Notes under the pieces: model-generated | Database searches by the model: none | Told to the model about the DNA's origin: nothing | What the model saw: only the letters and a program-made list of their open reading frames with translations | Part shown: piece by piece, positions 53,239 through 64,000 of the stretch | How the letters are laid out: each line of letters opens with the position of its first letter | Numbering within the stretch: position 1 is the first letter of the stretch | Program-made: the position numbers and the translations under genes | DNA from: Phytophthora colocasiae | Taxonomy: Eukaryota > Oomycota > Peronosporomycetes > Peronosporales > Peronosporaceae | Assembly: GCA_018806915.1 (NCBI GenBank) | Contig: JAGKQI010000059.1 | Coordinates: 620,001-684,000, forward strand | Length of the DNA: 64,000 bases | Direction of reading: 5' to 3'

Positions 53239-55283
53239 ACATTGCGCAACTCATATCACACATTTGTTACGTTGAGTAGACCTCGAGTGTCTGCAGTTAC
53301 ATCACTGTAACTGGAGGTACCGAGTGTGTCGCGATGTTCTTCATCAAAGGCACCAAAATGCCGGCGAAACCTAGTCGTTGATGCGCTTCATAAGGCTGCG
53401 GTACATGCGAAAATGTCTACAGTAGCTACATTTCTTCCTGATCTTGTCGTAGTCCTGCTTTCATTGGGACTACTAATCATTGCCCTGTAAGAATCATTAT
53501 CTACTTGCCTAGATACCGGTACACATATCCTGCTCCTGAAAGATCCAGAGGTGTATCACAGCAGATACTGCAACGAACGAACTGCGACGCATGCAGACTT
53601 TGCGTACCGACAGCGTTAAAATCGACAAGTCTTTTGTACATTCGAACAACACTCACTTTGGTGTACATCATATGCTACACTCTATAATGTGTAAACCACA
53701 CCATGACCTACATTCGAACAACAAGTTACAGCGGGTCGCTGTCAGCCACTCAATGGAATCTCAACGAACGCTGAAATATATGAAAACGCTCTAGATATAA
53801 TACCAAATAAAACCCCTCTTTTTGTCACAAGTGGCTACAGTACGCGCAAAGTGCCTCTTGTACCTTGAGGCACTTCAGACAGAGTAACGCTAACGCGCGC
53901 TTAAGTACGACCACTCGGTACCTCTAACATCGACCTAAACGGTATGACCGAGTGCCAACAAAATGACCAGAACATTTCCAAAATATCACCCCGGTCAGAT
54001 ATGAAATGACCGGTCATTTCTGTCTGACAATCACTCTGGAAAAGTAAACTTTTGAGCACTACCATGCCTCGCGTCTCCCACCGACGACGGACCTCATCGG
54101 TGGCATGGCTGCCGCGGCCCTCGACGAAGAGGACTATGAAGACTTTTTGTAGCTAGATTTAGTCAGGACGGTGAACTCTCGTTGGACTCTATTATCGATA
54201 CGGAAGGAGATCTGTGGATGGATACCCCAATAGAAGAAGAATGATCTTGCTGAAGTCTTGACGAGCCTAACAGATACCTTTCTCCACGCAAGCTTTACGC
54301 TAAAAGCCGGGATTTCGTGACGAACTACTTTTTGAATTTACCCGACAGTCCTTGTGTCTTGGACGTCGTGTGTAGATGCTCCGCCAGTTGTAGTTTTCGC
54401 CCCCACGGTCGTCTTCTTCTTACAGCCGCGAAGAGGGCGGGATTTTCCATCCAGCAGACAAGAAGTAGGTAGTCATCGCATGTTAGGTGGATCTTGGTCT
54501 ACTCTGTTTCTTCGGCAGCGCCACGCATCGTTCTCTACACAATTCAGTAGAGAGGTTACATAAATGTAGAAGGGGCGTGCTGCATCAAAGTCCGTACCTG
54601 TTGGAAGATGGCAAAAGCTGGACCGCCGCGGACGTCATTGTAGACCGAGTGCGCGCTACAGCGGAAGATTCAAGAGTGAAAGGCAGGGATGTCGAAAATG
54701 CATTGACGGGAAATAAAATAGTCTGATAAAATTATTTATTTCTCATGCTAACCACTTTCCGTAAATAAAAATTTACTTGGAGTAGTGACATTATGATTTT
54801 TCGAGTGGATATGGACGTTACGCTGTGATGTGATTGGATATACACTGGATTGTGGGAGAAAGGGAGATGTGGGACGAGGTTATGTCCCGTGCGACAATAT
54901 GATGGATCTGTGGAAGAAAACTGCTGTATAATATTAACCTTCACCTGAACTGCAAAGGGGCCCAAGAAATCAGAAGTGTTCCTCGGAAAAGTGCACAAAC
55001 TCCGAGAGACAACAACACTCAGTCTGATCGCCGGACTTTCCCCGACGATGAGTGCCTAAAGGTTGGCAGAAAGTCTATCAGAAGAATGCATCTCTGAGAG
55101 ACCTCATCCCGTTGCCGTCCTGTGTGACGATGATGGTTCAAGGAATACAATTATACCCACAAGATACCAAGTATCGCGCACCGGACGTAGCGCACCCCGC
55201 GCATATCCCAACTGGACTTCGTGCGTTGTAGCATATGTGCTCCGCACCCTGAAAAGACTCATGGAAACTCTGATATCACACCA
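53239..55283. other. Repeat-poor relic region
   Basis: No intact gene. Around 54260-54350 the plus strand reads RYLSPRKLYAKSRDFVTNY in a frame soon interrupted, which resembles the N-terminus of a Harbinger-type transposase, so a decayed transposon is likely. The open frames at 53505-53794 and 54354-54726 are not convincing. Confidence 0.35.
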
Positions 55284-55590
55284 TGAAGTCTGACGTACAT
55301 GAGTCCGACGTACATGAAGTCCGACGTACATAAGTCCGACGTACATGAGTCCGACGAACATGATTCTGGTGAACACGTCTGATGTGTCCGGCTTATACAA
55401 ACAATATTCCAGACATCACCAGTTTCCGATGAACAGACTCCGACGTACAAGACTCCGATGATCAGACCCAAGTGTCACGACTCTGGTATTACGACTCTGA
55501 TGTACATGATTCCGGAGTACATGGTTCCGATGAACATGTCTCCGACGCACATGATTCCAGACCCTGATGAACAGGATACCAGACTCTGAC
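55284..55590. repeat. 15- to 16-bp minisatellite with degenerate tail
   Basis: About five copies of GTCCGACGTACATGA at 55284-55366, then diverged units (GATTCCGGAGTACATG, TCTCCGACGCACATG) to about 55590. Translated on the minus strand this gives only repetitive Val/Gly/His/Arg peptides. Confidence 0.85.
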
Positions 55591-56569
55591 ACTCTGAAGT
55601 CCACACCATACTGAAACCAAGTGTACCCAACACGACCTCACGCAATCAAGTGAAACGCAACCCACTCATCCCTGTAATGACATCATTAAGTGTCGACTCG
55701 ACAAGATCCGCTGTACCGACTACCATAGTGAGCCCAAGTGAAGATTCCTGAGTTATACTGAGACCAAGTGTATATGAGAATATGGAAGGCAGAAGACAGA
55801 GAGATACGAGATAGATAACCAGAGTTCAATTTGCGTTATAACCCCAAGGTCGATTCTTCGGTTCTTTGGAAAGTGTAAGGCCACGACAAAGCTTTGAGTC
55901 GTGTGATCTCTCACCTATCAAGCCCCGTTAGGTGGAGATCAGCGTAACGTAGAGACCTGAGAGGACCCACCTATTCCATTTACTAGTTGGGTCGTTTGTC
56001 TTGTCTCTAGCGGTAGCCCATTTCATATTGTACGTTTGGACAGGTATTGGGAGCTAGACAGTCGCTCTCAGGACGCTCGGTAGACTGTTGTATATAACCG
56101 ATAGTGTATTGGTTATTTTCCCTCTATATATTAGAGGGTGGTGCGCGAAAGTTACGGGAATACCAGACAGACCAGGTGTCTGGTGAACATTTCCCTAGTT
56201 GACCTGGAGAACTAGCCCACTGCTCGAGGGCCAGGAAAGAATAAGAGCAGAAACATATTTGTATATCGGAACTCTATATTGCGGTTATCTCGGAAGTCTA
56301 GTGACAGGACTTCCCATTGTATTAATTTCTCTTTCGCCTTCAGAAATCTCCGGCGTACACAAGTGTTCACCGAAAAACGTTCGACTCTCAAGCGCTCCTG
56401 TGAGGCCCAGAAGGACATCCGACGGTCTACGCAAGGAACCCTCACTCTCACACACACTCTCACGACCCCGGCGAGGGTCTCATTACCAAGACAACGAACC
56501 TACGAGGACAGCACAAGGTAACACACGCCCACCTTGCTGTGCGACTCTGGTATTACATCAGTAGTCGCA
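55591..56569. other. Non-coding, possible Copia LTR remnant
   Basis: TGTTGTATATAACC at 56088 and CGACTCTGGTATTACA at 56540-56555 could bound an LTR, and the second motif also occurs at 55478-55492. No target duplication or partner LTR confirms it. No gene seen. Confidence 0.25.
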
Positions 56570-58470
56570 CTTCCAGGTTCACTGTACGCCCCTGCACCGC
56601 GGTAAAAGTTGCACCGACTTCGCGACACCATGCAAATTCCGATATGACATTCTTCTCGTCTTCATTTCCGCACATGTGGAGCAAAAGAAGTTTACTTGAC
56701 TCAGGTTGCTTCACCCCGCATACAGAACACCTTTGACAAACTGCTTACTCATTATGTCTATCAGCTTTTCTTTATTTACATGCCCAAGTCTCACATGACA
56801 TTCCTTCATTAGACTCTCAAGTTTAGTCTGGTTAGGTATAGCGAGTGCTTTGTTTTGATGGCATTGCACATCACTTGCATTTCCTTTAGTGAACACGTTT
56901 GAATATAAAATGCTCCATTGAATGTCTTTGCTACAAACACTAATTTGTGCTTCCAGAGTACAAACTTAAACAATCCTGTATAGCTCTCTATAATCGGATA
57001 GTCTGCCTTCTTAAGCCAATACTCACTTAGTATATTTGATGATGTTGCGTTATGGCTCTTGGTCACAAAGACCGACGCTCGCCCAATCAGTCCATACCCG
57101 CATCCTGTATCCAAAACTCAAGAATTTTCTGTTAACTCACGCAGGGGCTCCAACAGAAAGGGATACAACCGACTTACCGTATCTTCCAGCCTCTTTGCTT
57201 TTTCTTCGATCTCTGCGGCTGCAGATGTGACCGCCGCATTGGATCCCACCGTTACCGTCAGACTCATCCATATCCTCGTCACTGTCCGCAGTGCTGGACA
57301 CAACAGGCGAGTTGGGTGTACCAAATCCACAGGGTGCCATCGGCACATCTGCCGAAGAAGTCGCAGGAGGCGTACTTGGCCCACTCTCTGCAGTGCTGAG
57401 CCTTTCGAGGCACGCAGCATCAACAGGGATCTCAACGCGCTAAGCAGACTGGGCAGGTTGCACCTTCCGCACTAGAACATGACCGGTCTTCCGAATCCGC
57501 AGGCGCTTTGGCTCACAGTAGACGTTCTTGCGGCCCGCACCATTCGCAATGTCCCTTTTTCTAACAGGGCAGTCTTGTTTGAAGTGGGGACCGATTCCAT
57601 CCATGTCATTGTGAACTCCATTGCAATAGAAGCAGGCGTTCACACGCTCATCGTCCATCGGTAAGGGCGTGGCCTTCCGCTTCCCCAATATCTTGGACTG
57701 GACTGGACCTTCTTGCCACCAGCTGTAGCCGAGGCAGCATAGTTGACCGGAACAGGCGTGGCAGTTTTCCCCATTGCCTGGATCTCCGCCTTGCTTTTGT
57801 TCCCGAAGCTACTCCTCATCTTCTTCTCCACCTTTTCCAACGTGAACTCGTCGGGCGTAAACGTGACACTTGGTCCCTAAATGTGGCTCGGGATGAGCGA
57901 CAGTACCTTCCTAATCATCAGTTAACTAGGGAGAAGGTGCACTCTCAATGTATCTTGCTACTGCCTGGTCAGCCGATTGCGCACCGCACGAAACTGTAAA
58001 AGCTCACCAATCGAGCCGAAATCCATAGCCATGGTCAAACTCCTGGATCATCTCCACCATCCCCATTGCATTGTTCTGCCAAAAATCAGCCTCAAGTTCC
58101 TGCCAGAACTGCGGGACCGGCTGACGTGAGAGGTGTGCTCAATTGCGTCATATAGCCGTGAGGGAGCGTCTGATTTAACAGATCCCGCAGGTACGATTCC
58201 TGCTCTTGCAAAAAAAGCCGTCTCAAGCGCATGTCCCTTGCGCTGGTCCTCAGTTGCTTGCTCACTCAAAGCTGGTGCAACCGCCAGATTCGTGAGCAAA
58301 TCCTGGTAACCGAGAGTCGGTGCAGACCGACCGGCTTGAATCTCGGTGACACGACGACGGTTGGTCATCTGCGTCTGATGCGCCAACACCGCATCCTTCC
58401 ATCGCTGAAAGTCGCTTGTTTTGCCGTTGAACTTCAGCCCCGAAAAGTCCGTCTTATTCTCCTTGGCCAT
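56570..58470 (-). pseudogene. Decayed Copia element, gag to integrase zinc finger
   Basis: Minus-strand relic. Gag starts MAKENKTDFSGLKFNG at 58470; a zinc knuckle (CFYCNGVHN..HFKQDC) appears at about 57560-57640; protease-like and GAG-pre-integrase parts follow (CHVRLGHVNKEKLIDI near 56790), then FFCSTCAEMKTRRMSYRN near 56650. At least four frame changes and stops. Integrase core, RT and RNase H are absent. Confidence 0.75.
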
Positions 58471-58581
58471 CTTCAGTACTAAATACTTGAAATGTTGAAC
58501 CCCAGAACTTAGTTGTTGTTTAAGCTCAATTAATTATTCTCTACTTGATTGCCCTCTAATGGACCGATGTGCACAGTCGTT

Positions 58582-58610
58582 GGCAAAAGGAGAAGTGAGC
58601 TCCTTTTGCC
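58582..58610. repeat. Hairpin with 11-bp arms
   Basis: GGCAAAAGGAG, a 7-base loop, then CTCCTTTTGCC. It lies just upstream of the decayed Copia gag, probably within its leader or LTR. Confidence 0.85.
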
Positions 58611-59224
58611 GGTTTGACCATCATCGCACGAGTGAATTGCCGTCAGCGTTGATTGGCAGTTACAGACACCTTTCCACACTAGGACAGTGTTCACTTAACT
58701 TGAATATACTTATATAATCTTTTGTATACTTCGTCACAAGCCTCTGCCTCCACTGGCTTGCGGCTCATTCTAACAACCTTGCCACTATGGTATACGAAGA
58801 TAGCATGTCGACATTCAAAGGGAGGGGGAAATGGCCCCCTTCATAAAGTACGGTCAGTGTTTTGGGGAGGGCAAGTACTGTTTGCTGGATCCATAATTAT
58901 TGAGCAATTATTAATAATATGAAATAATTGCTTCATCGAGCAAAATTGACAGCGAGTTGGGCAAGTACGATCAGCATGTTCACGTAAAGCATAAAATTTG
59001 AGACACACAGTGTCCAAACCACGTTAAATTACGAACTCCGCTACCTACCCGACAGGGGCGAGATTGTCGACAACACACAGCAGGTACCTTGAGCCTTTTT
59101 TGCCTTTATAGCGTCGTGTCGATGTCAGTCCGAAATAAGGGACCACCCACACGTTTAGGGTCCCTGTCAGCCAGCATGATAGGGCAGGTAGCCTTGAAGT
59201 GCCCTGAAGGCAGTAAAAGCAACT

Positions 59225-59679
59225 TCAACTCTTATTACCGCCCGTTTTTCTTTTCGCTCCAGGTTTAACCCTCACGTTATTAACATGAATCGCCTGGGAC
59301 TTATCCATAAGTCCCACCTCCTTGGACTCATCACCAAAGATCCCGCGCAGGTCGCCCTCAACTTGGCCCACCGTAAAGTTCTCTTTCTTCATGGAAATGG
59401 AGGAAGGCCAAAACTCACTAGGGAGCTGAGACAGTACTTCAACACAAGCCATGGCTCGGTCACCACGTGTTGACCCATACGTTTCCGGGTCTTCCGGTTA
59501 ATCTCATTGTTCACCTTCTTGAGTTGCACGAAGAGAGTCCTCGGGCTGCGAGTTAACTTCGACCAAGCTCTAGTTAACTCGGTGAGACCTGCCGCGTCAC
59601 CTTGACCATAGTCGTTTTCGAGGCTCTGCAACCTGATGAAGGCCACATCTTCACGTATGGCAACGGTACTATCTCGCAT
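59225..59679 (-). pseudogene. Copia Gag fragment
   Basis: Two overlapping minus-strand frames read through a Copia Gag (SLENDYGQGDAAGLTEL.., LKKVNNEINRKTRKR, then LPSEFWPSSISMKKEN.., LTVGQVEGDLRGIFGDE-like) with a frame change near 59420. Same strand as the relic at 56570-58470, but the sequences differ, so it is a second element. Confidence 0.65.
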
Positions 59680-59799
59680 AGTGCACTGAAGGGTGAAATA
59701 TATCTTAACGTTTTGAACCCTAGAAGAAGTTGAAGTTGCCTAGCGTTAAAGAATATCTTCTTCGACCGCAAATGTGACAGTAACTTACTGAGTGCATAC

Positions 59800-61694
59800 T
59801 ACCTAGCCCAACAAGGATTCAGACACTTTCAGTCAAAGTCCGGAGATTCCCTGTTTTTCTGGGAAATGACTTCAAACTCGAATGAACTAGTCCTGAAAAA
59901 TGGAACTATTGCAGCAGTAGCAATATATGACGATTACTATTTACTAAGTGAAAAATACGATCAAACACGTGTGTTTAACACAAAGAGTCAGAAAATTGAC
60001 AATATACTGAAGCGATGACATCTAAGGTTGGGACATGTTGGCAAGAAACGCCTAAGTAGAACTCTAAGAAATCAGACAATTGAGGAGTTTCCACCCTCAG
60101 AACTCAAGAACGTGTCCTTTTTTTGTAAGACGTGTGCTCGAATGAAAGGCCTTATCGGAATCTGGCGGGAAAGAATTCCACTGAGCCACTTAATACCATA
60201 CATATGGACACAACAGGGAGAATAAGAGTAAATGGATAGTATGGATCATTTGGCTATCACTATGCACTAGCCGTGGTAGATGATGCTACTGCTACAAGTG
60301 GTATCCTTGTTAAGTCCCTCAAGAAAGTACCTGGGAAAATCAGCGATCTACTAAAACAGATGTCTGTACAATTTCCGTTTAAAGTTAAAAGGGTTAGAAC
60401 GGATGGTGGTGATGAATTTATAAATACTGAAGTGTCCAAGTTGTGCTCTAACTTAGGGGTAATGCTTGAAAGTGAAAGCCCAGAAGAAAATGGCAGTGCT
60501 AAAAGGGCCCCTCCGACCATGATGACTGGTGTTCGATGCGCCATTAGGGGTGCTAATACGACGGCAAAATGGTGGCCGGAGGCATTATTTTACCTTGTAG
60601 ATGTAACCAATCGTCTACCTATGACCAGATTAGAGATGAAAAAACTCCCTATGAGTTACTCCACCGCCAGAAACCAAGTGGGTTGGTAGAATTTGGGGCT
60701 CAAAGTGCTATGCGCACATTCCGCAGTCCGAGAGAAAAGACCCCAAATTGGGTAATCAAGCGGTAGAATGCAGATTATTGGTTTTTTCAACCAAGGATAC
60801 CGCCTTCTTGATGTAAAGGCAAATGCGTATCTTATTGCTCAAGATGTAAAATTTAGTTTGACCAATATGGAAGCCTTAATTTCTCCATCTTTCCTTATTG
60901 AGGACAGTGGTGTAAACCTTGAGGAAGAAAAGCTCTAGGCAAGCCATCTAAAAGTAATCATGAAGTTGATGCAACTACTAGTAGAGAGTCCATCTGTCTG
61001 AAGTGTGTCAGACAATCACCGACTTCTCAATCAATGGGAGCACAAAGAGTTGTTAATATTGAAGTTCGTCGGTCAAACGCCAACGAACGCCAAATGTTCG
61101 ACTCAGAGACTATGCTACCCAAATGAACACTGTGGTGACAAAACAAACACAGATACCTATTCCTACGTCAATCAAAAAGGCACGGAATAGACCATATGCC
61201 AAACAGTGGGAGTTAGCCATTAAGACTGAGTTTGACACCCTTTTAGCCAATGAGACGTGGGAATTGGTGCCATTCCTGATGGAAGAAGGCCTTTCGGTGT
61301 AAAGTATAAAGCTGACGGATCAGTCGACCGATTTAAAGTCCGCCTTGTAGTCCAAGGTAATACGCAAATACATGGTATTGACTATAAGGAAGTGTTTGCC
61401 CCTGTTAAACGCTATGAATGCGCCTACTTCTAGCCCTTGCAACAATTTTAGGCTTAAATTTACACCAAATCGATGTTTCCACGGCATTCTTGAATGGTGT
61501 GCTCAGTGAAAGTATCTATATGAGGCAGCCACAAGGGCTTCGCTAAAGACAGAAATATATCAATGCTATTCTAGAAAAGTTTCAAATGCAAGACTGCATT
61601 CCAGCGCCTACACCTCAAGCCAGGATGGTTCTTGAAAAGGAATTCTCGCTAACACCAGAACAGATCATTCGATTATAGAGGTTTAGTCGGGTCA
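59800..61694 (+). pseudogene. Decayed Copia pol, interrupted by piggyBac
   Basis: Plus-strand relic: GAG-pre-integrase (HLRLGHVGKKRLSRTL, about 60020); integrase core at 60273-60689 (RTDGGDEFINTEVS, ENGSAKRA, KWWPEALFYLVD); then RT beginning AKQWELAIKTEFDTLL (about 61195) and [21 protein letters not shown]. The central RT, including the YVDD box, is missing: the text passes from MRQPQGL straight to AILEKFQMQDC. Several stops and shifts. It ends at FDYRGLVGSL, cut by the piggyBac terminus at 61695. Confidence 0.8.
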
Positions 61695-62093
61695 TTAACC
61701 CTTTGAAACCGGGGTAGTACCGTATCCCATGTGAGCCTAAGCCCTAGATGCTCTAACTTGTATGTTCGGGGAAGCGTTCTCATATAAAGCTCTATATGAA
61801 AGCGTAACATGTATAGTGGATAGCCGCGGGATAAACCTAGTCTTCGAGACTGGTGTCTCTTGATATCGTGTATGGTGCATCATTCGGCAGTAAATAATAC
61901 ATGTTTGCGAACCTAACATGTATGTCATACAGCAAAACCAGTACAAGCGTGAAGTAGAGGCAATGCGCCGACGAACACAGCCGTGAAAATGAAGCGCATA
62001 ACTGCATCACCACAAACATGTGCAGCCGATCAGAATTGTGTGATATTTTGCTATACTGAAACTCAATAGAAATGGAAGGACGCTATCAGCTGT

Positions 62094-64000
62094 TCAATCA
62101 GTTGCTGTCGTGTCGAGTGCACGCCGGGGCCGCTTTGACTGGCGCGTGTCACCTGCCGTGGACTCATCAGTTGCTTGTTGATCACTTTCAACTATCCCTT
62201 CACTATTGACTTTATCTTGGCGACGCGCCGAAGCCTTCACAGGAGCCCGCGCTCGAATCGTCCGCTTTTCACCTTGCTGTGGTGCAGGTGCCAGCGTTCC
62301 ATTACTCCAGCACTTGTGCCAGATGTCGAAACAGGACAGCAGCTCGCCCTTGATCGTGTGGCGCTTCTTCTCACAGAGGAACACTCGCCATGCCATGGGC
62401 TTCTTTGAGGGGGTTCGCAGCTTGCACTTGCTGCAGTAGGTGGACGAGTCGCCCCCACGGACGTTGCTGGTGCCTTTGAGAAGCGAGCACACTTTGCAGG
62501 CTCTTGTTCGCCGTTTGCGGCTTTGGTTGTTGTTACCTGGGCGCCATTCATCGTTGAGTACTGGCGCGTGGCTAGCCCGCTTGCTTCTGGTAGTAGCTGA
62601 CTCCTCGACGGGGTCGCCTGGATGCTCTCGTTGCTGCGCAGGGCCTCCCAGTCTTCATCGCTCAGCTGGCAGAGTTCAAGATGGAGCTGCTTTAGGAACT
62701 TGACGTGGCTCATATTTGGTAGTCCAGCCGCAGCTCGAGCGGCGTTGTAGACGATGTAGGAGTTGATAATTGCAAGGTCTACGAGACCAAGAAAGAGACC
62801 CTTGTAGTACTTTTTGTACTTGATGCAGAGCTGCAGTGAGTACCTATAACGTGTACATACATGATTAGTTAGGCGGATAAAATGTATATACAACATATCA
62901 GCACTTACCGTTGTAGGCGTAATTGATCGTGCACGTCGACACCGCCCATATAAGTCTGGTAGTCTTTCACGATGCGCGGGCACATCACTTCCTGCTGCTC
63001 GCCTGTCAGCTTGTAGCGACGAACAATACGGTCTGGCTTGACACTCCCACCAGTGCTGAGCATGTGGACCGACCGGGTATCCCACCACCGCAGCACTCGC
63101 ATAGCAGGAATATGTAGCGCTTCTGCAACGACGAAGGTTCCCCGTTCAATGTTCGCTGGGCGATTTTTGGGGATCTTGGGTGGCTTCTTCTTGTCTCCTT
63201 TCTTTTTCTTGGGTATCAACTTCGTGCTCAGTCCTTGGCGATCGGTTCGGACTGTACCGATTGAGTAGACACCCATTGTCAGAAGCTGTAGGGATAGCGG
63301 GATCGACGAGTAGAACCGATCAGTGACGACCAGCCGCATATCACCGTTCGATGGAGCCGTAGGGCCGAATACTTGCTGTAAGTTGCGAACTACAGCTGGT
63401 CCTGACTTGTGGTCTGTCGAGCTGAAATTTCCTGCTCTCTCCTTTTTACCACAGTAAACTTCAAAGCTGTACCATACACGATAACCATTTGTTAGTCTGT
63501 ATCATACATGATTACATGATAAAAGAACTTAAGTGTAAAAAAAAGCGGGTGTGTCCGCAGACACACCCGCTGCTTACCGAATACAGTATGCGGTCGCCGA
63601 ACAGCAAAGCATGAACAGCTTCGTGCCCCACTTGTGGGGCTTATCCTTGATGTATACGCGCATTCGGTTGAATGTAGACCGTGACGGGAGCATTGCTTCG
63701 TCAAACGCCATGATAGCAGGAGGCACGTAGCCGGTAGCGAACCGATGCTGTACAGCATCTATAACTGGGCTCAACTTCCATGCTCGATCCGTAGCAGCTT
63801 TAGGATCCTTGTTTGAGCTGAAGTGTACGTTCCGAGACAGGTGCATGAACCGGTCGCGCGGCATGAATCGTCCAAAGCATCCCCGGGGAACAGCACCTTC
63901 TTCAGTCTTTCGCCAATGGTTCGCCAGTTTTTCCTTGTTCGGAGCGATTGATCGAGCTATCAACAGGCCCATGAAGACACACATCTCTCTCGTTTCAATG
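62094..64000 (-). pseudogene. piggyBac transposase (PGBD-like), partial, one frameshift
   Basis: Cut-and-paste transposase of the DDE_Tnp_1_7 family; the N-terminus lies beyond 64000. Exons: beyond 64000 to 63578, 63466-62909, 62843-62094, with GT..AG introns of 111 and 65 bp. The three catalytic Asp are visible: PAIMAFDEAML, LVVTDRFYSS, MGGVDVHDQL. The C-terminus has the cysteine-rich domain (CKVCSLLKG, YCSKCK, VFLC, CFDIWHKC). In the last exon the frame must change near 62640, between DEDWEALRS and the Cys-rich part, so the copy is probably inactive unless this is a sequencing error. Confidence 0.82.
63545..63570. repeat. Perfect hairpin in the transposase intron
   Basis: GCGGGTGTGTC, a CGCA loop, then GACACACCCGC. 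It sits six bases inside the splice donor of the first visible intron. Confidence 0.9.

Larger units (their letters stand above)
61695..64000 (-). mobile_element. piggyBac element, right part beyond the window
   Basis: TTAA at 61695-61698 is followed by CCCTTTGAAACCGGGGTAG, the CCC start expected of a piggyBac terminal repeat at its TTAA target. The transposase gene inside runs on the minus strand toward this end, so this is the 3' terminus. The other terminus and TTAA are outside the window. Bases 61699-62093 are non-coding. Confidence 0.75.

Noticed and set aside
56088..56555. LTR of the minus-strand Copia
   Set aside because: TG..CA ends can be drawn, but there is no matching partner LTR and no target duplication in the window.
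1..64000. CRISPR array or prokaryotic operons
   Set aside because: No regularly spaced repeats of the right kind; spliced genes and LTR elements show a eukaryotic nuclear genome.

Overview
The window looks like a repeat-rich piece of an oomycete nuclear genome, most likely Phytophthora or a close relative. Grounds: short (55-110 bp) GT..AG introns in otherwise compact genes; two NPP1/NLP necrosis-inducing-like genes; a secreted RxLR-like effector candidate; matches to the oomycete core promoter (initiator CATTYYNCAWTTT) upstream of both NLP genes; and Gypsy, Copia, Harbinger, piggyBac and MULE relics of kinds common in Phytophthora. The species cannot be fixed from sequence alone.

Layout. 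1-8.5 kb: a minus-strand chromodomain Gypsy element (gag, pol, upstream LTR) inserted inside a Harbinger transposase, whose second half, convergent accessory ORF and probable right terminus follow. 8.5-20 kb: an NLP locus. NLP copy 1 sits behind a large nested inverted repeat made partly of its own promoter and ends at a premature stop. A complete Copia element (identical 225-bp LTRs, AGTAT target duplication, broken polyprotein) separates it from a tandem pair of MITEs and NLP copy 2, which has an in-frame stop after its signal peptide.

20-52 kb is a gene-dense housekeeping block: choline transporter-like protein; ALG12 mannosyltransferase (7 exons); a nuclear-type zinc-finger/degenerate cupin protein; a membrane-anchored RanBP2-HECT ubiquitin ligase; a small hypothetical gene; an RxLR-like secreted protein; a truncated paralog of the cupin protein; a BK-type channel with RCK domains but no TVGYGD filter; an unknown charged protein divergent from a mitochondrial RecA; two tandem F-box/CDK-like/cyclin fusion genes; Tudor-SN; and an FKBP-TPR isomerase. 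I resolved exon structures by hand from reading-frame continuity and GT..AG signals.

52-64 kb is again repeats: a 530-bp MITE, a MULE relic, a 15-bp minisatellite, at least three decayed Copia fragments, and a piggyBac element whose terminus abuts TTAA inside one of those Copia fragments and which runs off the right edge.

The most unusual content is the pair of F-box/CDK/cyclin proteins. Both carry the same departures from kinase catalysis (HRN for HRD, His for the KPxN Asn, DFA for DFG), next to apparently good cyclin boxes in the same chain. They would make self-partnered, possibly SCF-linked, pseudokinase-cyclin modules.
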